NCBI GenBank assembly: GCA_025699005.1
Contig: JAILWI010000001.1
Coordinates: 906,908 to 970,907, forward strand
DNA: 64,000 nucleotides
Reading direction: 5' to 3'
Origin: Chloroflexota bacterium
GTDB taxonomy: Bacteria; Chloroflexota; Limnocylindria; QHBO01
A program made the position numbers and the translations under genes. Of this stretch, positions 15,669-24,683 are shown one piece after another; the stretch's first letter is position 1; every line of letters begins with the position of its first letter. The notes under the pieces are model-generated. The model worked only from the letters and a program-made list of their open reading frames with translations. It ran no database searches and was not told where the DNA came from.

Positions 15669-16847
15669 TCACCCCACGAAGTCTCCCTGGACGAACCACG
15701 TGACCATCACTCCGAGGAGCAGGAGCGAGATTGCGATCCAGGCGGCCCGCAGGCGCGGTCGACCCTCGGTCAGCAGCGCCGCCACCAGGAACACCGGGAA
15801 CAGCACGAGCACGAAGCGCGTGGTCGACGTCAACGGAGTCGGCTGCAGCCGGGTGGCGACGAGGAGCAGTGGCGGCCACGCGTAGAGCGAGTACGTGAGC
15901 GGCATGCGGCGCGCGCCGGCCGCCAGCAGCGCGGCGGCACCCAGCAGGGCGACGAGGTTGAGCGCCTGGAGTCCGTCGCCACGCTCGACGATCCAGGTGG
16001 CGCTGGCGGCGATGACGACCCATGGCGGCCGGAACTCGGTTCCGCCCCACAGGGCCTGGGCATCGAACGTCGTCTCACCGGTGACGGCACGCCCGGCCGC
16101 CGCGAATGCCACGAACGCGACGGCCGGCGCCACGGCTGCGGCGGCCGGGATGAGCGCTTCCCGAAGCCGCCCGCTCCGCCGCTCCCGAACGGTCGACCAC
16201 GCCTCCCACGCCAACGGGATGGCGAGGAGCATCCCCTGCGGTCGCGCGAGGCCCGCCAGGAACGCCGCCAGCAGGGCCAGCGGCCAGCGACGCTCGCGTG
16301 CCAGCAGCAGGCTCCAGACGGCCGTCGCCAGGAACATCGCCTCCGTGAAGGGGGCGAACAGGAACAGCGCTGCGGGGAAGGCGCCGAGCAGGATCGCCGT
16401 CCAGGTGCCGATCGAGATCCCGTGGCTGGCCTCGACCAGCCGGACGAGGCCGGCCGTCGCGACGACGAACGCCACGAAGGAGACGGCGAGGCCGGCGGTC
16501 GCGTGGGGAAGGCCGGGCACCAGTCCCAGGAATCCGACGGCGCTCGGGTAGAGGGGGAAAAACGCGACCGCGTGCTCGCCCGGCTCGTAGCCGTACGTCG
16601 CGATCTTGAGATACCAGCATGCGTCCCAGCGCTCCCAGACGCCGACGAGCGCGAACGCGGGTCCGTCGGCGAGGAGCTCGGGCAGCGTCCGCCAGCCGTT
16701 GCGCGCCACCTCGAAATGGCATGGTGAGGGCACGCCGGTCGTTGCGACCGCGGCGCCCAGCAGCGATAGTCCGAACCGCAGCGCGACGGCGAGGCCGATG
16801 GCGACGACCCAGGGCGTCATCGCCATCCGTCGTGCGATGTTCGTCAT
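15669..16847 (-). CDS. GT-C membrane glycosyltransferase, PIG-V (GPI mannosyltransferase-like) family
   Basis: The 392-residue protein has about nine to eleven membrane helices. Between the first two lies the family-typical outer loop with VWERWDACWYLKIATYGY and AFFPLYPSAV, carrying the acidic residues that bind lipid-linked sugar donors in GT-C enzymes. A later LFAPFTEAMFLATAVW motif also matches PIG-V. It should move a hexose, probably mannose, from a polyprenyl-phosphate carrier to a cell-surface acceptor. A GT-C-like gene and a PAP2 phosphatase lie on the opposite strand next door, consistent with cell-envelope glycan assembly. Acceptor unknown. Confidence 0.82.
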   Translation of the reverse strand: MTNIARRMAMTPWVVAIGLAVALRFGLSLLGAAVATTGVPSPCHFEVARNGWRTLPELLADGPAFALVGVWERWDACWYLKIATYGYEPGEHAVAFFPLYPSAVGFLGLVPGLPHATAGLAVSFVAFVVATAGLVRLVEASHGISIGTWTAILLGAFPAALFLFAPFTEAMFLATAVWSLLLARERRWPLALLAAFLAGLARPQGMLLAIPLAWEAWSTVRERRSGRLREALIPAAAAVAPAVAFVAFAAAGRAVTGETTFDAQALWGGTEFRPPWVVIAASATWIVERGDGLQALNLVALLGAAALLAAGARRMPLTYSLYAWPPLLLVATRLQPTPLTSTTRFVLVLFPVFLVAALLTEGRPRLRAAWIAISLLLLGVMVTWFVQGDFVG

Positions 16848-16891
16848 GCGACGTGCAGCAGGCTCATTCCATCGGCAGCGAAGGGAGGCTC

Positions 16892-18124
16892 ATGGTAGCG
16901 AACGCCGCGGGGCCCGCCGTGACCGCCCCGGCGAGCCCGGATGGCCGCCGCTCGGCGCTCGTCGCGCTCGCGATCGCCGTCGCTTCCGCGATCCTCTACC
17001 ACGTCACGGTGATCGAGCGCGTCACGCTCGACAGCTTCGTGCCGCTCGCCGCGAGCTTCCTCGAGGGGCGTCTCCACATCGCCGAGCCGATGCCCTGGCT
17101 GGAACTCGTGCCGCGGCCGGAAGGCGGCTGGTACTCACCATTCCCACCGATGCCGGCGATCGTGCTTCTCCCGTTCGTGGCGCTCTTCGGCCCCGGCTTC
17201 GACCAGGGCATCGCGACCGCACTCTTCGGCGGACTCAACGTGGGGCTCGTCTGGGTGCTGCTCGGCCGGATCGGCGTGGCGCGTGCGCCGGCGGCGTGGC
17301 TCACGGCGGCGTTCGGCATCGGCAGCGTGCACTGGTGGGTCGCCGGGACCGGCACCGTGTGGCTCCACGCGCAGGTGGTGGCCGTCTTCTTCATGCTGCT
17401 CGCGCTGCTCCTCGCGTCGTCGCGCCGCTGGCCGCTGGTCGGAGGGCTCATGCTCGGCTGCGCCGCGGCATCGCGCCTGCCGATGGGACTGACGCTTCCC
17501 CTGTTCGCGGCGCTCTACCTCGGCGTGGCCGGTTGGCCCGGACTTCGGCGCCCCTCGATGCGTGACGTGCGCGCCGTCGCCCTGTTCCTCGTTGGCGTCG
17601 GCGTGCCGGCGCTCCTCGTCGCGGGGTACAACCTGGCGCGGTATGGCACGCCGTTCGAGTTCGGGTACGGGTTGATCCCCGGTGTGCTCGAGGAGCCGTG
17701 GTACGCGCAGGGCCTGCTCTCACTGGACTACATCCCGCGGCACCTCCACCTCATCGTCATGCGCGGCTTCGACTATGTCGACCAGGCCCCGTGGTTCCGC
17801 CCGAACTGGAACGGGACCTCCCTCCTCCTCACGACGCCGATCCTGCTGTGGCTCGTGAAGGCCCGGGCGGCGACCCCGCTCGTCGCAGTCGCGTGGCTCT
17901 CCGTCGCGCTCGGCCTGCTGCCGGACCTGCTCCACGGCGCGCCGGGCTTCGCGCAGTTCGGATACCGCTTCATCCTCGACGTCATGCCGATCCTGCTGGT
18001 CATGCTCGGATGGGTCTTTCGCGATCGCATGTCCATCGAGGCGCGGATCGCCATCGGGCTCGGCATCGTGGCGAATGCCTACGGCGTCTGGGCCGTCACG
18101 GTCGCAGGCTTCGTGAGCTACTGA
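16892..18124 (+). CDS. Multi-pass membrane protein, glycosyltransferase 39/87-like
   Basis: The 410-residue protein has about ten membrane helices and an outer loop after the first one with LDSFVPLAASFLEGRLHI and GGWYSPFPPMPAIVLLPF, where a DSF/FxPMP arrangement is seen in GT-C-like families. I read it as a polyprenyl-sugar-dependent glycosyltransferase, but the acidic pair is less clear than in the neighbouring PIG-V protein. AAGGGAGG at 16880-16888 supports ATG 16892. The stop overlaps the ATG of the PAP2 gene by one base, so both are co-translated. Confidence 0.72.
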   Translation: MVANAAGPAVTAPASPDGRRSALVALAIAVASAILYHVTVIERVTLDSFVPLAASFLEGRLHIAEPMPWLELVPRPEGGWYSPFPPMPAIVLLPFVALFGPGFDQGIATALFGGLNVGLVWVLLGRIGVARAPAAWLTAAFGIGSVHWWVAGTGTVWLHAQVVAVFFMLLALLLASSRRWPLVGGLMLGCAAASRLPMGLTLPLFAALYLGVAGWPGLRRPSMRDVRAVALFLVGVGVPALLVAGYNLARYGTPFEFGYGLIPGVLEEPWYAQGLLSLDYIPRHLHLIVMRGFDYVDQAPWFRPNWNGTSLLLTTPILLWLVKARAATPLVAVAWLSVALGLLPDLLHGAPGFAQFGYRFILDVMPILLVMLGWVFRDRMSIEARIAIGLGIVANAYGVWAVTVAGFVSY

Positions 18125-18813
18125 TGGGGTGGTCACGCGCGACGGCTCCCGCGGCCGCGCTCCTCGGGGTCGTCATCGTGGTGCTCCTCGGGGTGGCGGT
18201 GAGCCTGGACCTGACCGACGCGCTCGACCGCTCGATCATCCGCGCCGTTCGAGCCGATGCCCTCGATGCGATTCTCTGGCCGCTGCGGTGGATCACGGAG
18301 CTCGGCTCGACCCGGGCGATCATCGGGGTGGCGGTGATCACGCTCGTGGTCGGGATCGGCGTCGGGCCGTGGCGGCACGGCGCGATCGGCGCGATCGTCA
18401 TCGGCCTGAGCTCGCTCGGGGTCGAGCTCATCAAGCGATTCGTGGCCCGTGAGCGGCCGGACTTCCTCGAGCCGGTCCTCGTCGAGCGCGGCTTCAGCTT
18501 CCCCTCGGGCCACGCGACGCTGTCGATGGTGGCCTACGGCATCCTCGGGATTCTCCTGTCACGGACCCCCATGCCGCGCCGCCTGCGACTCGTTCTGCTC
18601 GCGATCCTCGCCGTGGTCATCCTCGCCGTCGGACTGTCGCGCGTGTGGCTCGGCGTGCATTACCCCTCGGACGTCGTCGCCGGATGGACGACCGGAGCGG
18701 TCGTCGTCCTCGTGTTCGCCTGGGTCACCCGTTCGGTGTCGCCTGAGCCAATCGAGGCAGCGGTTGACGAGGATCCAGCAGCGCCACGATCCGATCCACC
18801 TGGCCGCGGCTGA
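18124..18813 (+). CDS. PAP2-family membrane phosphatase
   Basis: PAP2 enzymes dephosphorylate lipid phosphates such as undecaprenyl pyrophosphate or phosphatidic acid. The 229-residue protein shows the three-part signature: KRFVARERPDF (K-x6-RP), FPSGHATLS (PSGH) and SRVWLGVHYPSDV (SR-x5-H-x3-D). Five to six membrane helices surround these motifs. Co-translation with a GT-C-like glycosyltransferase suggests recycling of the lipid carrier after sugar transfer. The last 89 bases overlap the 3' end of the convergent gene on the other strand. Confidence 0.92.
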   Translation: MGWSRATAPAAALLGVVIVVLLGVAVSLDLTDALDRSIIRAVRADALDAILWPLRWITELGSTRAIIGVAVITLVVGIGVGPWRHGAIGAIVIGLSSLGVELIKRFVARERPDFLEPVLVERGFSFPSGHATLSMVAYGILGILLSRTPMPRRLRLVLLAILAVVILAVGLSRVWLGVHYPSDVVAGWTTGAVVVLVFAWVTRSVSPEPIEAAVDEDPAAPRSDPPGRG

Positions 18814-19291
18814 GGCGGCTGTCCGCGCTCACGAGGTCGGCGACGCGATCGTGGGATCGCTCCACCACGAGGCCGATCGGCTCTCCCGGATGCGGGACGA
18901 CCTCCATGTCGGTGGCCGGGAGCAGCACCGGGTCGACCTGGGGAGGGAGCCCGGCCCGCTCGAGGTAGAGGCTGAGCCGTCGCCCGGCCAGCCGCGCCGC
19001 CGTCAACGGCGCCGCGTCCCATGGGATCCACGAGTCGGTGTCCCGGTTCCAGCGGTACCAGTGGCCGTTGCGACGGGTGAAGCGCCCGCGCTCACCGGCC
19101 ATCGTGATCGTCCATGTCCCGCCGGGACCGACGATCACCGCGTCGATCGGCTCGATCCCGCCCGGCGACACCGTGCGGAACCAGTGGTAGTCGTCGTCGA
19201 GACGGCGCGCGAGCGCGGTAGCGACCCGGTCACCGGTGCTCAGGCCGGGGAGGCCCAGGCGTCGCGTGCGCGAGGCCGGGTGGTGGATCAT
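18725..19291 (-). CDS. NERD-like protein, probably non-catalytic
   Basis: The 188-residue protein shows the front half of a nuclease-related (NERD) domain: [42 protein letters not shown] and [11 protein letters not shown]. In active members the strand after VGPxG carries an ExK; here the equivalent reads TITM, so the nuclease centre seems lost. The C-terminal half ([26 protein letters not shown]) is typical of the same family. ATG 19291 is preferred over an upstream TTG because AGGAGG lies 12 bases before it. Its 3' end overlaps PAP2 by 89 bases in antisense. Confidence 0.7.
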   Translation of the reverse strand: MIHHPASRTRRLGLPGLSTGDRVATALARRLDDDYHWFRTVSPGGIEPIDAVIVGPGGTWTITMAGERGRFTRRNGHWYRWNRDTDSWIPWDAAPLTAARLAGRRLSLYLERAGLPPQVDPVLLPATDMEVVPHPGEPIGLVVERSHDRVADLVSADSRLSRGQVDRIVALLDPRQPLPRLAQATPNG

Positions 19292-19388
19292 GGCAGCGTC
19301 CAACCTCCTCTCCCTGCGGGCGTCGGATGGGCACGTCGAGTGTACCGCGGGTCCCGGTCAGCGGACAGGGCTTCTCGTCGATTGCCCG

Positions 19389-19394
19389 TATCAT
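19389..19394 (+). promoter_or_regulatory. -10 hexamer TATCAT, leaderless start
   Basis: TATCAT is followed by seven bases and the folE ATG at 19402. No Shine-Dalgarno sequence fits in the gap. Confidence 0.4.
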
Positions 19395-19401
19395 TCGGCC
19401 C

Positions 19402-19974
19402 ATGACCGACTCGCACGCCTCGCTCGAGGACGCCGTCCGCACCCTCCTCGAGGAGATCGGAGAGGATCCCGGCCGTGAGGGGCTGGCTCGCACGCCCGAG
19501 CGCGTGCGGCGCATGTACGACGAGCTGACATCGGGATACCACGTCGACCCGGACGCATTGCTCAACGGGGCGCGTTTCACGGTGGACTACGACGAGATGG
19601 TCGTCGTGCGCGACATCGAGTTCTTCAGCCTGTGCGAGCACCACCTGCTGCCCTTCATCGGGAAGGCGCATGTCGGCTACCTGCCGGAGGGCCAGGTCAT
19701 CGGCCTGTCGAAGATCCCGCGCATCGTCGACATGTACGCGAAGCGGCTCCAGGTCCAGGAGCGGCTCACCGTCCAGGTGGCCGACTTCCTCATGGAGCGG
19801 CTCGAGCCGAAGGGCGTGGCGTGCGTGATCGAGGCGACCCATCTGTGCACGATGATGCGTGGCGTGAAGAAGCAGGAGGCGACGATGGTCACCTCGAGCA
19901 TGGTCGGAACGTTCCGTCGCGACGCCAGGACCCGGGCCGAGTTCATGGGGCTCATCGGCAAGGGCGGCGCCTAG
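19402..19974 (+). CDS. folE: GTP cyclohydrolase I
   Basis: FolE converts GTP to 7,8-dihydroneopterin triphosphate, the first step of folate and biopterin synthesis. The 190-residue protein has the zinc and active-site motifs [41 protein letters not shown] and [12 protein letters not shown], with both zinc cysteines and the His present. The start ATG at 19402 has a -10-like TATCAT 7 bases before it. A pterin-4a-carbinolamine dehydratase gene follows 57 bases downstream, which suggests a shared pterin theme. Confidence 0.97.
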   Translation: MTDSHASLEDAVRTLLEEIGEDPGREGLARTPERVRRMYDELTSGYHVDPDALLNGARFTVDYDEMVVVRDIEFFSLCEHHLLPFIGKAHVGYLPEGQVIGLSKIPRIVDMYAKRLQVQERLTVQVADFLMERLEPKGVACVIEATHLCTMMRGVKKQEATMVTSSMVGTFRRDARTRAEFMGLIGKGGA

Positions 19975-20031
19975 GTCCCCGCGATTTCGGCACAATAGGC
20001 GGCCGACGATCACCCCCACCATGAGGTTCGC

Positions 20032-20334
20032 GTGCCGTACGCCGATCCACTGACCGAGGCCGAGCTGCCGGCCGCGCTGCGAGAGATCCCCGACTGGGAG
20101 CTCGACGGCACCGTCATCCGACGCTCGACGACCACCCACGACTTCGCCGGCGCGGTCGCGCTCGTCGACGCCGTGGCGGCCGCGGCGGAGGCGGTGAACC
20201 ACCACCCGGACATCCACCTGACCGGCTACCGGCGCGTGTCGTTCGAGCTGACCACGCACGCCGTCAAGGCGGTCACCCGGCGCGACATCGATCTCGCGAA
20301 GCAGATCGATCGGCTCATACTGGGCGACCGATGA
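20032..20334 (+). CDS. 4a-hydroxytetrahydrobiopterin (pterin-4a-carbinolamine) dehydratase
   Basis: PCD/DCoH enzymes dehydrate 4a-hydroxy-tetrahydropterin and so recycle the cofactor of aromatic amino acid hydroxylases; some bacterial forms serve folate or molybdopterin pathways. The 100-residue protein shows the family core [20 protein letters not shown] and [17 protein letters not shown] with the catalytic His-His pair. A GTG start is used. No phenylalanine hydroxylase is nearby, so the pterin used is unknown. The stop overlaps the next ATG by four bases. Confidence 0.93.
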   Translation: MPYADPLTEAELPAALREIPDWELDGTVIRRSTTTHDFAGAVALVDAVAAAAEAVNHHPDIHLTGYRRVSFELTTHAVKAVTRRDIDLAKQIDRLILGDR

Positions 20335-20735
20335 CCGATACGCCGATTCGCATCCTCATCGCCAAGCCGGGCCTCGACGGGCACGACCGCGGCGCCAAGG
20401 TCCTGGCGCGCGGCCTGCGCGACGAGGGCTTCGAGGTGATCTACACGGGCCTGCGCCAGACGCCGGAGATGATCGCCGATGCCGCCGAGCAGGAGGACGT
20501 CGACGTCGTCGGCCTCTCGATCCTGTCCGGCGCCCACATGGCGCTCCTGCCGCGAACGGTGGAGCTGCTGCGGGAGCGCGGCATGGAGGACGTCCTCGTC
20601 GCGGCCGGCGGGATCATCCCGGACGCCGATGTGACGAAGCTGAAGGCGGCGGGCGTCGCCGAGATCTTCGGGCCAGGAACGTCGATCGGCCAGATCGCCC
20701 GCTACTTCCGCGAGCACGTCCGCCGCGAGGCGTGA
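20331..20735 (+). CDS. Methylmalonyl-CoA mutase small (cobalamin-binding) subunit
   Basis: The 134-residue protein is a free-standing B12-binding Rossmann domain. The cobalt-ligand motif DGHDRG (His18) and the downstream LSILSGAHM and GGIIPDAD segments are those of MCM C-terminal domains. It should pair with a separate catalytic subunit that is not in this window, as in archaeal-type and some bacterial split mutases. Overlaps with PCD upstream (ATGA) and with the MeaB gene downstream (GTGA) argue for co-translation with its chaperone. Confidence 0.92.
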   Translation: MTDTPIRILIAKPGLDGHDRGAKVLARGLRDEGFEVIYTGLRQTPEMIADAAEQEDVDVVGLSILSGAHMALLPRTVELLRERGMEDVLVAAGGIIPDADVTKLKAAGVAEIFGPGTSIGQIARYFREHVRREA

Positions 20736-21649
20736 GCGAGCTCGTCGCCGAACTGGCATCCGGTGAGCGCCGGCCGCTCGCGCGGCTCCTGACGCGGATC
20801 GAGAACGGCGACGCGGCGCTCCGGCCCCAGCTCCAGGAGCTCTTCGGTGCCGGACGCGGGGCGCACGTGGTCGGGATCACCGGGCCCCCGGGAAGCGGCA
20901 AGTCGACGCTCGTCAACGCGCTGATCGGGGAGTGGCGGCGCCGCGGGAGACGCGTCGGGATCCTGGCGGTCGACCCGTCCTCGCCCTACACCCGTGGAGC
21001 GATCCTGGGTGACCGGATCCGGATGATGGAGCATGCCGCCGACCGCGATGTCTTCATGCGCTCGATGGCGTCACGCGGAGAGCTCGGTGGGCTGGCGGCC
21101 ACGACCTGGATCGCCGCCGCCGCCCTGGACGCCGCCGGCTACGACCCGGTGCTCATCGAGACGGTCGGTGCGGGGCAGTCGGAGGTGGAGATCGCGCGAC
21201 TTGCGGAGACGACCGTCGTCGTCGAGGTGCCCGAGATGGGGGACGAGGTCCAGGCCATCAAGGCCGGGCTGCTCGAGGTCGCCGACATCGTGGCCGTGAA
21301 CAAGGGAGATCGGCCGGGCGCCGATCGCGCCGCCCGGCAGCTGCGGGCGATGATGTCGACCGCCGGCGGCCGGGTCGAGCGAACGCCGCCGAAGATCATG
21401 GTCACGACGGCGACGAGCGGTGACGGGGTCGCCGAGCTCGCCGATGCGGTCGAGGCCCATCGCGAGCAGGCGCGGTCGCCGGTGGCAGCCCGCGGACGTG
21501 CCGCGAACCAGGTGCGTCGTGCCCTCGCGGACCTCGCCGCTACGAGAGCGCGCGAGCATCCCGCGTGGGACCAGACGGTCCAGGAGGTCGCGGATCGGGA
21601 GCTCGATCCGTTCACCGCCGCCGAGCGTCTCATGGAGGGCGTAGGCTGA
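20732..21649 (+). CDS. meaB: MeaB/ArgK-type GTPase, methylmalonyl-CoA mutase chaperone
   Basis: This G3E-family P-loop GTPase loads and protects adenosylcobalamin in methylmalonyl-CoA mutase. The 305 residues show [13 protein letters not shown] (P-loop), [28 protein letters not shown] (switch) and NKGD (base recognition), all diagnostic of MeaB. A GTG start overlaps the stop of the mutase small subunit by four bases. The pairing with that subunit supports a role in propionyl-CoA or branched-chain catabolism rather than arginine transport, the older name. Confidence 0.95.
   Translation: MSELVAELASGERRPLARLLTRIENGDAALRPQLQELFGAGRGAHVVGITGPPGSGKSTLVNALIGEWRRRGRRVGILAVDPSSPYTRGAILGDRIRMMEHAADRDVFMRSMASRGELGGLAATTWIAAAALDAAGYDPVLIETVGAGQSEVEIARLAETTVVVEVPEMGDEVQAIKAGLLEVADIVAVNKGDRPGADRAARQLRAMMSTAGGRVERTPPKIMVTTATSGDGVAELADAVEAHREQARSPVAARGRAANQVRRALADLAATRAREHPAWDQTVQEVADRELDPFTAAERLMEGVG
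21642..21647 (+). promoter_or_regulatory. -10 hexamer TAGGCT inside meaB end
   Basis: TAGGCT lies six bases before the DinB-family ATG at 21654 and overlaps the end of meaB, so the downstream gene may have its own leaderless transcript. Confidence 0.3.
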
Positions 21650-21653
21650 CCCC

Positions 21654-22571
21654 ATGGACTCCCTGCTGAGCGACCACACGCCCGGACCCACGATCCCGCT
21701 GCCGCCCGCGATCATCAACGCGCGGGCCGCATTGGCGGAGATCACTCCCACCCTGCTGCGCGTCTCCGACGGGCCCGCCCTCGAGCGTCGGTGGGCCTGG
21801 CGGCCGGCCGAGCGCGGCGCGACCGAGGCGCGCTACGGCTTCTACCGCTGCGCCGAGGCGCTCGATCGGGCGGGAATCGATGCGGAGCGAGCCCTCGCCG
21901 AGGCGGGCGTCGACCGTCCGCCGTCCTCGAGGATCGTGGCGCGCGCGACCGTCGCCCGGTGGGAGCTTCACGGTGTCCTCGCGGCGCTCGACGACGAGGA
22001 CCTCGACCGAGACCCCGGCGGCGGGGAGTGGACGATCCGCCAGACCCTGGCCCACATCGTGAACGTGCAGCGCGCCTACGCCAGCTTCACGGCCTGGTGG
22101 CTCGCGCGGCGGCACGAGCCGGACTTTCCGGCCGAGGTTCCCGATGGCGTGGGCGGCGACTTCCCCGACGAGGCATCCGAGGGCGTCGGCTCCCTCGCCG
22201 AGATCCGCGCCAGGCTGGACGACGCGATGGACACCGCGGCCGGCCGGCTCGGGTCGCTCGGGATCGAGGAGCTGGCGGCCAACGCGCGCTGGTCGGGCTA
22301 CGCGGTCGACGTCGGATTCCGGCTCGGGCGATGGGCGTCGCACCTTCGTGAGCACACGATCCAGGTCGACAAGACGCTCGTCATGCTCGAGCGTCCGACG
22401 CGGGAGGTCGAGCGGCTCGTGCGCCACATCCATGCGGCGCACGGGCGAATGGAGTCGGTGGTGTTCGCGCTCCCGCCGTCCGACCTAGGTCCGGCGGCGC
22501 CGGTCATCGAGGCCGCGGCCGCGGAGATCCGGGAGGTCGCCCGGGGCGCGGCCTCGGCCGCATCGGGGTGA
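21654..22571 (+). CDS. DinB superfamily protein
   Basis: DinB-like four-helix bundles bind a metal ion by three histidines and often act as thiol-dependent transferases. Here the helices carry EWTIRQTLAHIVNVQRAY and ASHLREHTIQVDKTLVML, which hold likely metal-binding histidines. The protein is 305 residues, longer than a plain DinB domain (about 160), with an extra N-terminal region FYRCAEALDRAGIDAERAL. No partner thiol enzyme is next to it. Substrate unknown. Confidence 0.8.
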   Translation: MDSLLSDHTPGPTIPLPPAIINARAALAEITPTLLRVSDGPALERRWAWRPAERGATEARYGFYRCAEALDRAGIDAERALAEAGVDRPPSSRIVARATVARWELHGVLAALDDEDLDRDPGGGEWTIRQTLAHIVNVQRAYASFTAWWLARRHEPDFPAEVPDGVGGDFPDEASEGVGSLAEIRARLDDAMDTAAGRLGSLGIEELAANARWSGYAVDVGFRLGRWASHLREHTIQVDKTLVMLERPTREVERLVRHIHAAHGRMESVVFALPPSDLGPAAPVIEAAAAEIREVARGAASAASG

Positions 22572-22611
22572 CTCCGGCGCCTCGGGGCACGCGAATCGCA
22601 ACCCGCGCTGC

Positions 22612-22617
22612 TAGGCT
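22612..22617 (+). promoter_or_regulatory. -10 hexamer TAGGCT, leaderless start
   Basis: TAGGCT in an extended GCTAGGCT context lies nine bases before the ATG at 22627 and opens the fatty acid gene cluster. Confidence 0.42.
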
Positions 22618-22626
22618 CTCGTATCC

Positions 22627-23499
22627 ATGAGCATCGAACGCATCTACGTCATCGGCGCGGGGCTGATGGGTCACGGCATCGCGCAGGTGAGCGCGGCCGC
22701 CGGCAAGCAGGTCACGCTGGCCGATCGGACGATGGAGATGGCCGAGAAGGGCAAGGCCCGCATCGGCGCCAACCTTGCGCGCCAGGTCGAGAAGGGCAAG
22801 CTCGAGGCCTCCGACGCCGACGAGCTGCTCGCCAGGATCACCCCGGCCCAGGGAGCGGACGGCGCCGCCGGCCACGGCATCGTCATCGAGGCGGTCTTCG
22901 AGGACGAGGCGGTGAAGCGCGAGACCTGGGAGGCCCTCACCCGGAGCGCCGACCCTGACGCGATCTTCGCCAGCAATACGAGCAGCATCAGCATCACCGG
23001 ACTGGCCACCTCGACCGATCGCCCGGCGAAGTTCATCGGCCTCCACTTCTTCTCGCCGGTGCCGGTCATGGGTCTCATCGAGATCATCCGCGGTCTGGAG
23101 ACCGATGACGCGACCTACGACGCGTGTCGGAATCTCGCCGAGGAGCTCGGGAAGACGGTGATCGAGTCGAAGGACATGCCCGGCTTCCTCGTGAACCGCA
23201 TGCTCGGCCCCTTCATCAACGAGGCCGTCTTCGCACTCATGGAGTCGACCGGCACGGCCGAGGACATCGACACCGGTGCGAAACTGGGGCTCAACCACCC
23301 GATGGGACCGCTCGAGCTGAGTGACTTCATCGGCAATGACGTGATGTTGAACGTGATGGACGTCCTCTACCGCGGCTTCGGCGATCCGAAGTTCCGGGCT
23401 GCGCCGCTCCTGCGACAGATGGTCACCGCGGGGCACCTGGGACGGAAGGCGGGACGCGGCTTCTACACGTACGACGAATCCGGCAAGAAGGTGGGTTGA
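22627..23499 (+). CDS. 3-hydroxybutyryl-CoA dehydrogenase family protein
   Basis: This enzyme oxidises L-3-hydroxyacyl-CoA to 3-ketoacyl-CoA with NAD(P), or the reverse. The N-terminal Rossmann motif is VIGAGLMGHGIAQ, followed by ASNTSSISIT, LHFFSPVPVMGLIEII with the catalytic His, and the helical C-terminal domain GFLVNRMLGPFINEAV and GPLELSDFIGNDV. The 290-residue size equals stand-alone Hbd/PaaH. Its stop overlaps the ATG of the acyl-CoA dehydrogenase by one base, placing it in a beta-oxidation operon. Confidence 0.95.
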   Translation: MSIERIYVIGAGLMGHGIAQVSAAAGKQVTLADRTMEMAEKGKARIGANLARQVEKGKLEASDADELLARITPAQGADGAAGHGIVIEAVFEDEAVKRETWEALTRSADPDAIFASNTSSISITGLATSTDRPAKFIGLHFFSPVPVMGLIEIIRGLETDDATYDACRNLAEELGKTVIESKDMPGFLVNRMLGPFINEAVFALMESTGTAEDIDTGAKLGLNHPMGPLELSDFIGNDVMLNVMDVLYRGFGDPKFRAAPLLRQMVTAGHLGRKAGRGFYTYDESGKKVG

Positions 23500-24683
23500 T
23501 GGCGGTCGAAGCCGCACCGGCACGCGACCCCCTCGCCCTGAGCGAGGAGGAGCGGACGGTTCGCGACACCGTGCGCGACTGGGCGCAGCGCTCGGTGGCG
23601 CCGGGCGCCGCCTCCCGCGACGAGGAAGAGCGGTACGACCGTCACCTCGTGGAGGAGGCGGGCGAGCTGGGCCTGACCGGGCTGCCGTACCCCGAGAAGT
23701 ACGGTGGGGCGGGGATGGGCACGTTCGCGTGGGCCCTGGCCGTCGAGGAGATCGCCGCCGCCGACATGGGCCTGGCGGTCAGCCTCAGCGTCCACATCCT
23801 GAGCCAGCTCTGCATCTTCTCCCACGGAACCGACGAGCAGCGGGATCGCTTCCTGCCGTCGATGACCGCGGGCCGCGACCTCGGCGCCTTCGCGCTCACC
23901 GAGCCGGAGGCGGGCTCGGATGCCGGGTCGATCAGCCTCACGGCCCGGAGGGATGACGATGCCTACCTCCTGTCCGGCACGAAGATCTGGATCACGAACG
24001 CGGGTGAGGCCAGCCGGTACGTCGTCTTCGGCACGGTCGACCGTTCGCTCGGCAAGAACGGCATCACCGCCTTCGTCGTCGAGGGCGACACGCCCGGGTT
24101 CCGGCTCGGGAGCAAGGAACGGAAGATGGGGATCCGCGGCACGACGGCCCGCGAGCTCGTGTTCGAGGATGCGCGGGTTCCGGCCGCGAACCGTCTCGGC
24201 GAGGAAGGGCAGGGCCTGAAGGTCGCGCTCTCCGCCCTTGGCCCGGGCCGGATCAGCATCGCCGCCGCGTGCACCGGCCTCGCCCGCAATGCCCTCGAGC
24301 TCGCCACGCGCTACGCCCTCGAGCGACGGCAGTTCGGGCGCGCCATCGCCGACCAGGAAATGATCCAGGGCATGCTGGCCGAGATGGCAGTGCGGGTCGA
24401 TGCGGCGCGGCTCCTCACGTGGCGGGCCGCACGGATGCGCGACGCGGGTCAGCCGATCAACTCGCCGTCGAGCATGGCGAAGTGGTACGCCTCGGACGTC
24501 GCGATGGCCGTGGCCACCGACGCGGTCCAGATCTACGGCGGCGCCGGCTACTCGCGTGACAATCCGGTCGAACGGCTCATGCGTGACGCCAAGGGCGCGC
24601 AGATCTACGAGGGGACGAACCAGATCCATCGGCTGATCGTGGCGCAGCACCTCATTGAGACCACTCGGAGGTCCGAACGATGA
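23499..24683 (+). CDS. Acyl-CoA dehydrogenase
   Basis: This FAD enzyme makes the 2,3 double bond in acyl-CoA at the start of beta-oxidation. The 394-residue protein shows FALTEPEAGSDAGS (FAD and substrate binding), WITNAGEASRYVVFGTV, RRQFGRAIADQEMIQ, and the catalytic base in QIYEGTNQIHRL as in short- and branched-chain enzymes. ATG 23499 overlaps the preceding stop (TGATG). Electrons would go to an ETF, not encoded here. Confidence 0.96.
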   Translation: MAVEAAPARDPLALSEEERTVRDTVRDWAQRSVAPGAASRDEEERYDRHLVEEAGELGLTGLPYPEKYGGAGMGTFAWALAVEEIAAADMGLAVSLSVHILSQLCIFSHGTDEQRDRFLPSMTAGRDLGAFALTEPEAGSDAGSISLTARRDDDAYLLSGTKIWITNAGEASRYVVFGTVDRSLGKNGITAFVVEGDTPGFRLGSKERKMGIRGTTARELVFEDARVPAANRLGEEGQGLKVALSALGPGRISIAAACTGLARNALELATRYALERRQFGRAIADQEMIQGMLAEMAVRVDAARLLTWRAARMRDAGQPINSPSSMAKWYASDVAMAVATDAVQIYGGAGYSRDNPVERLMRDAKGAQIYEGTNQIHRLIVAQHLIETTRRSER

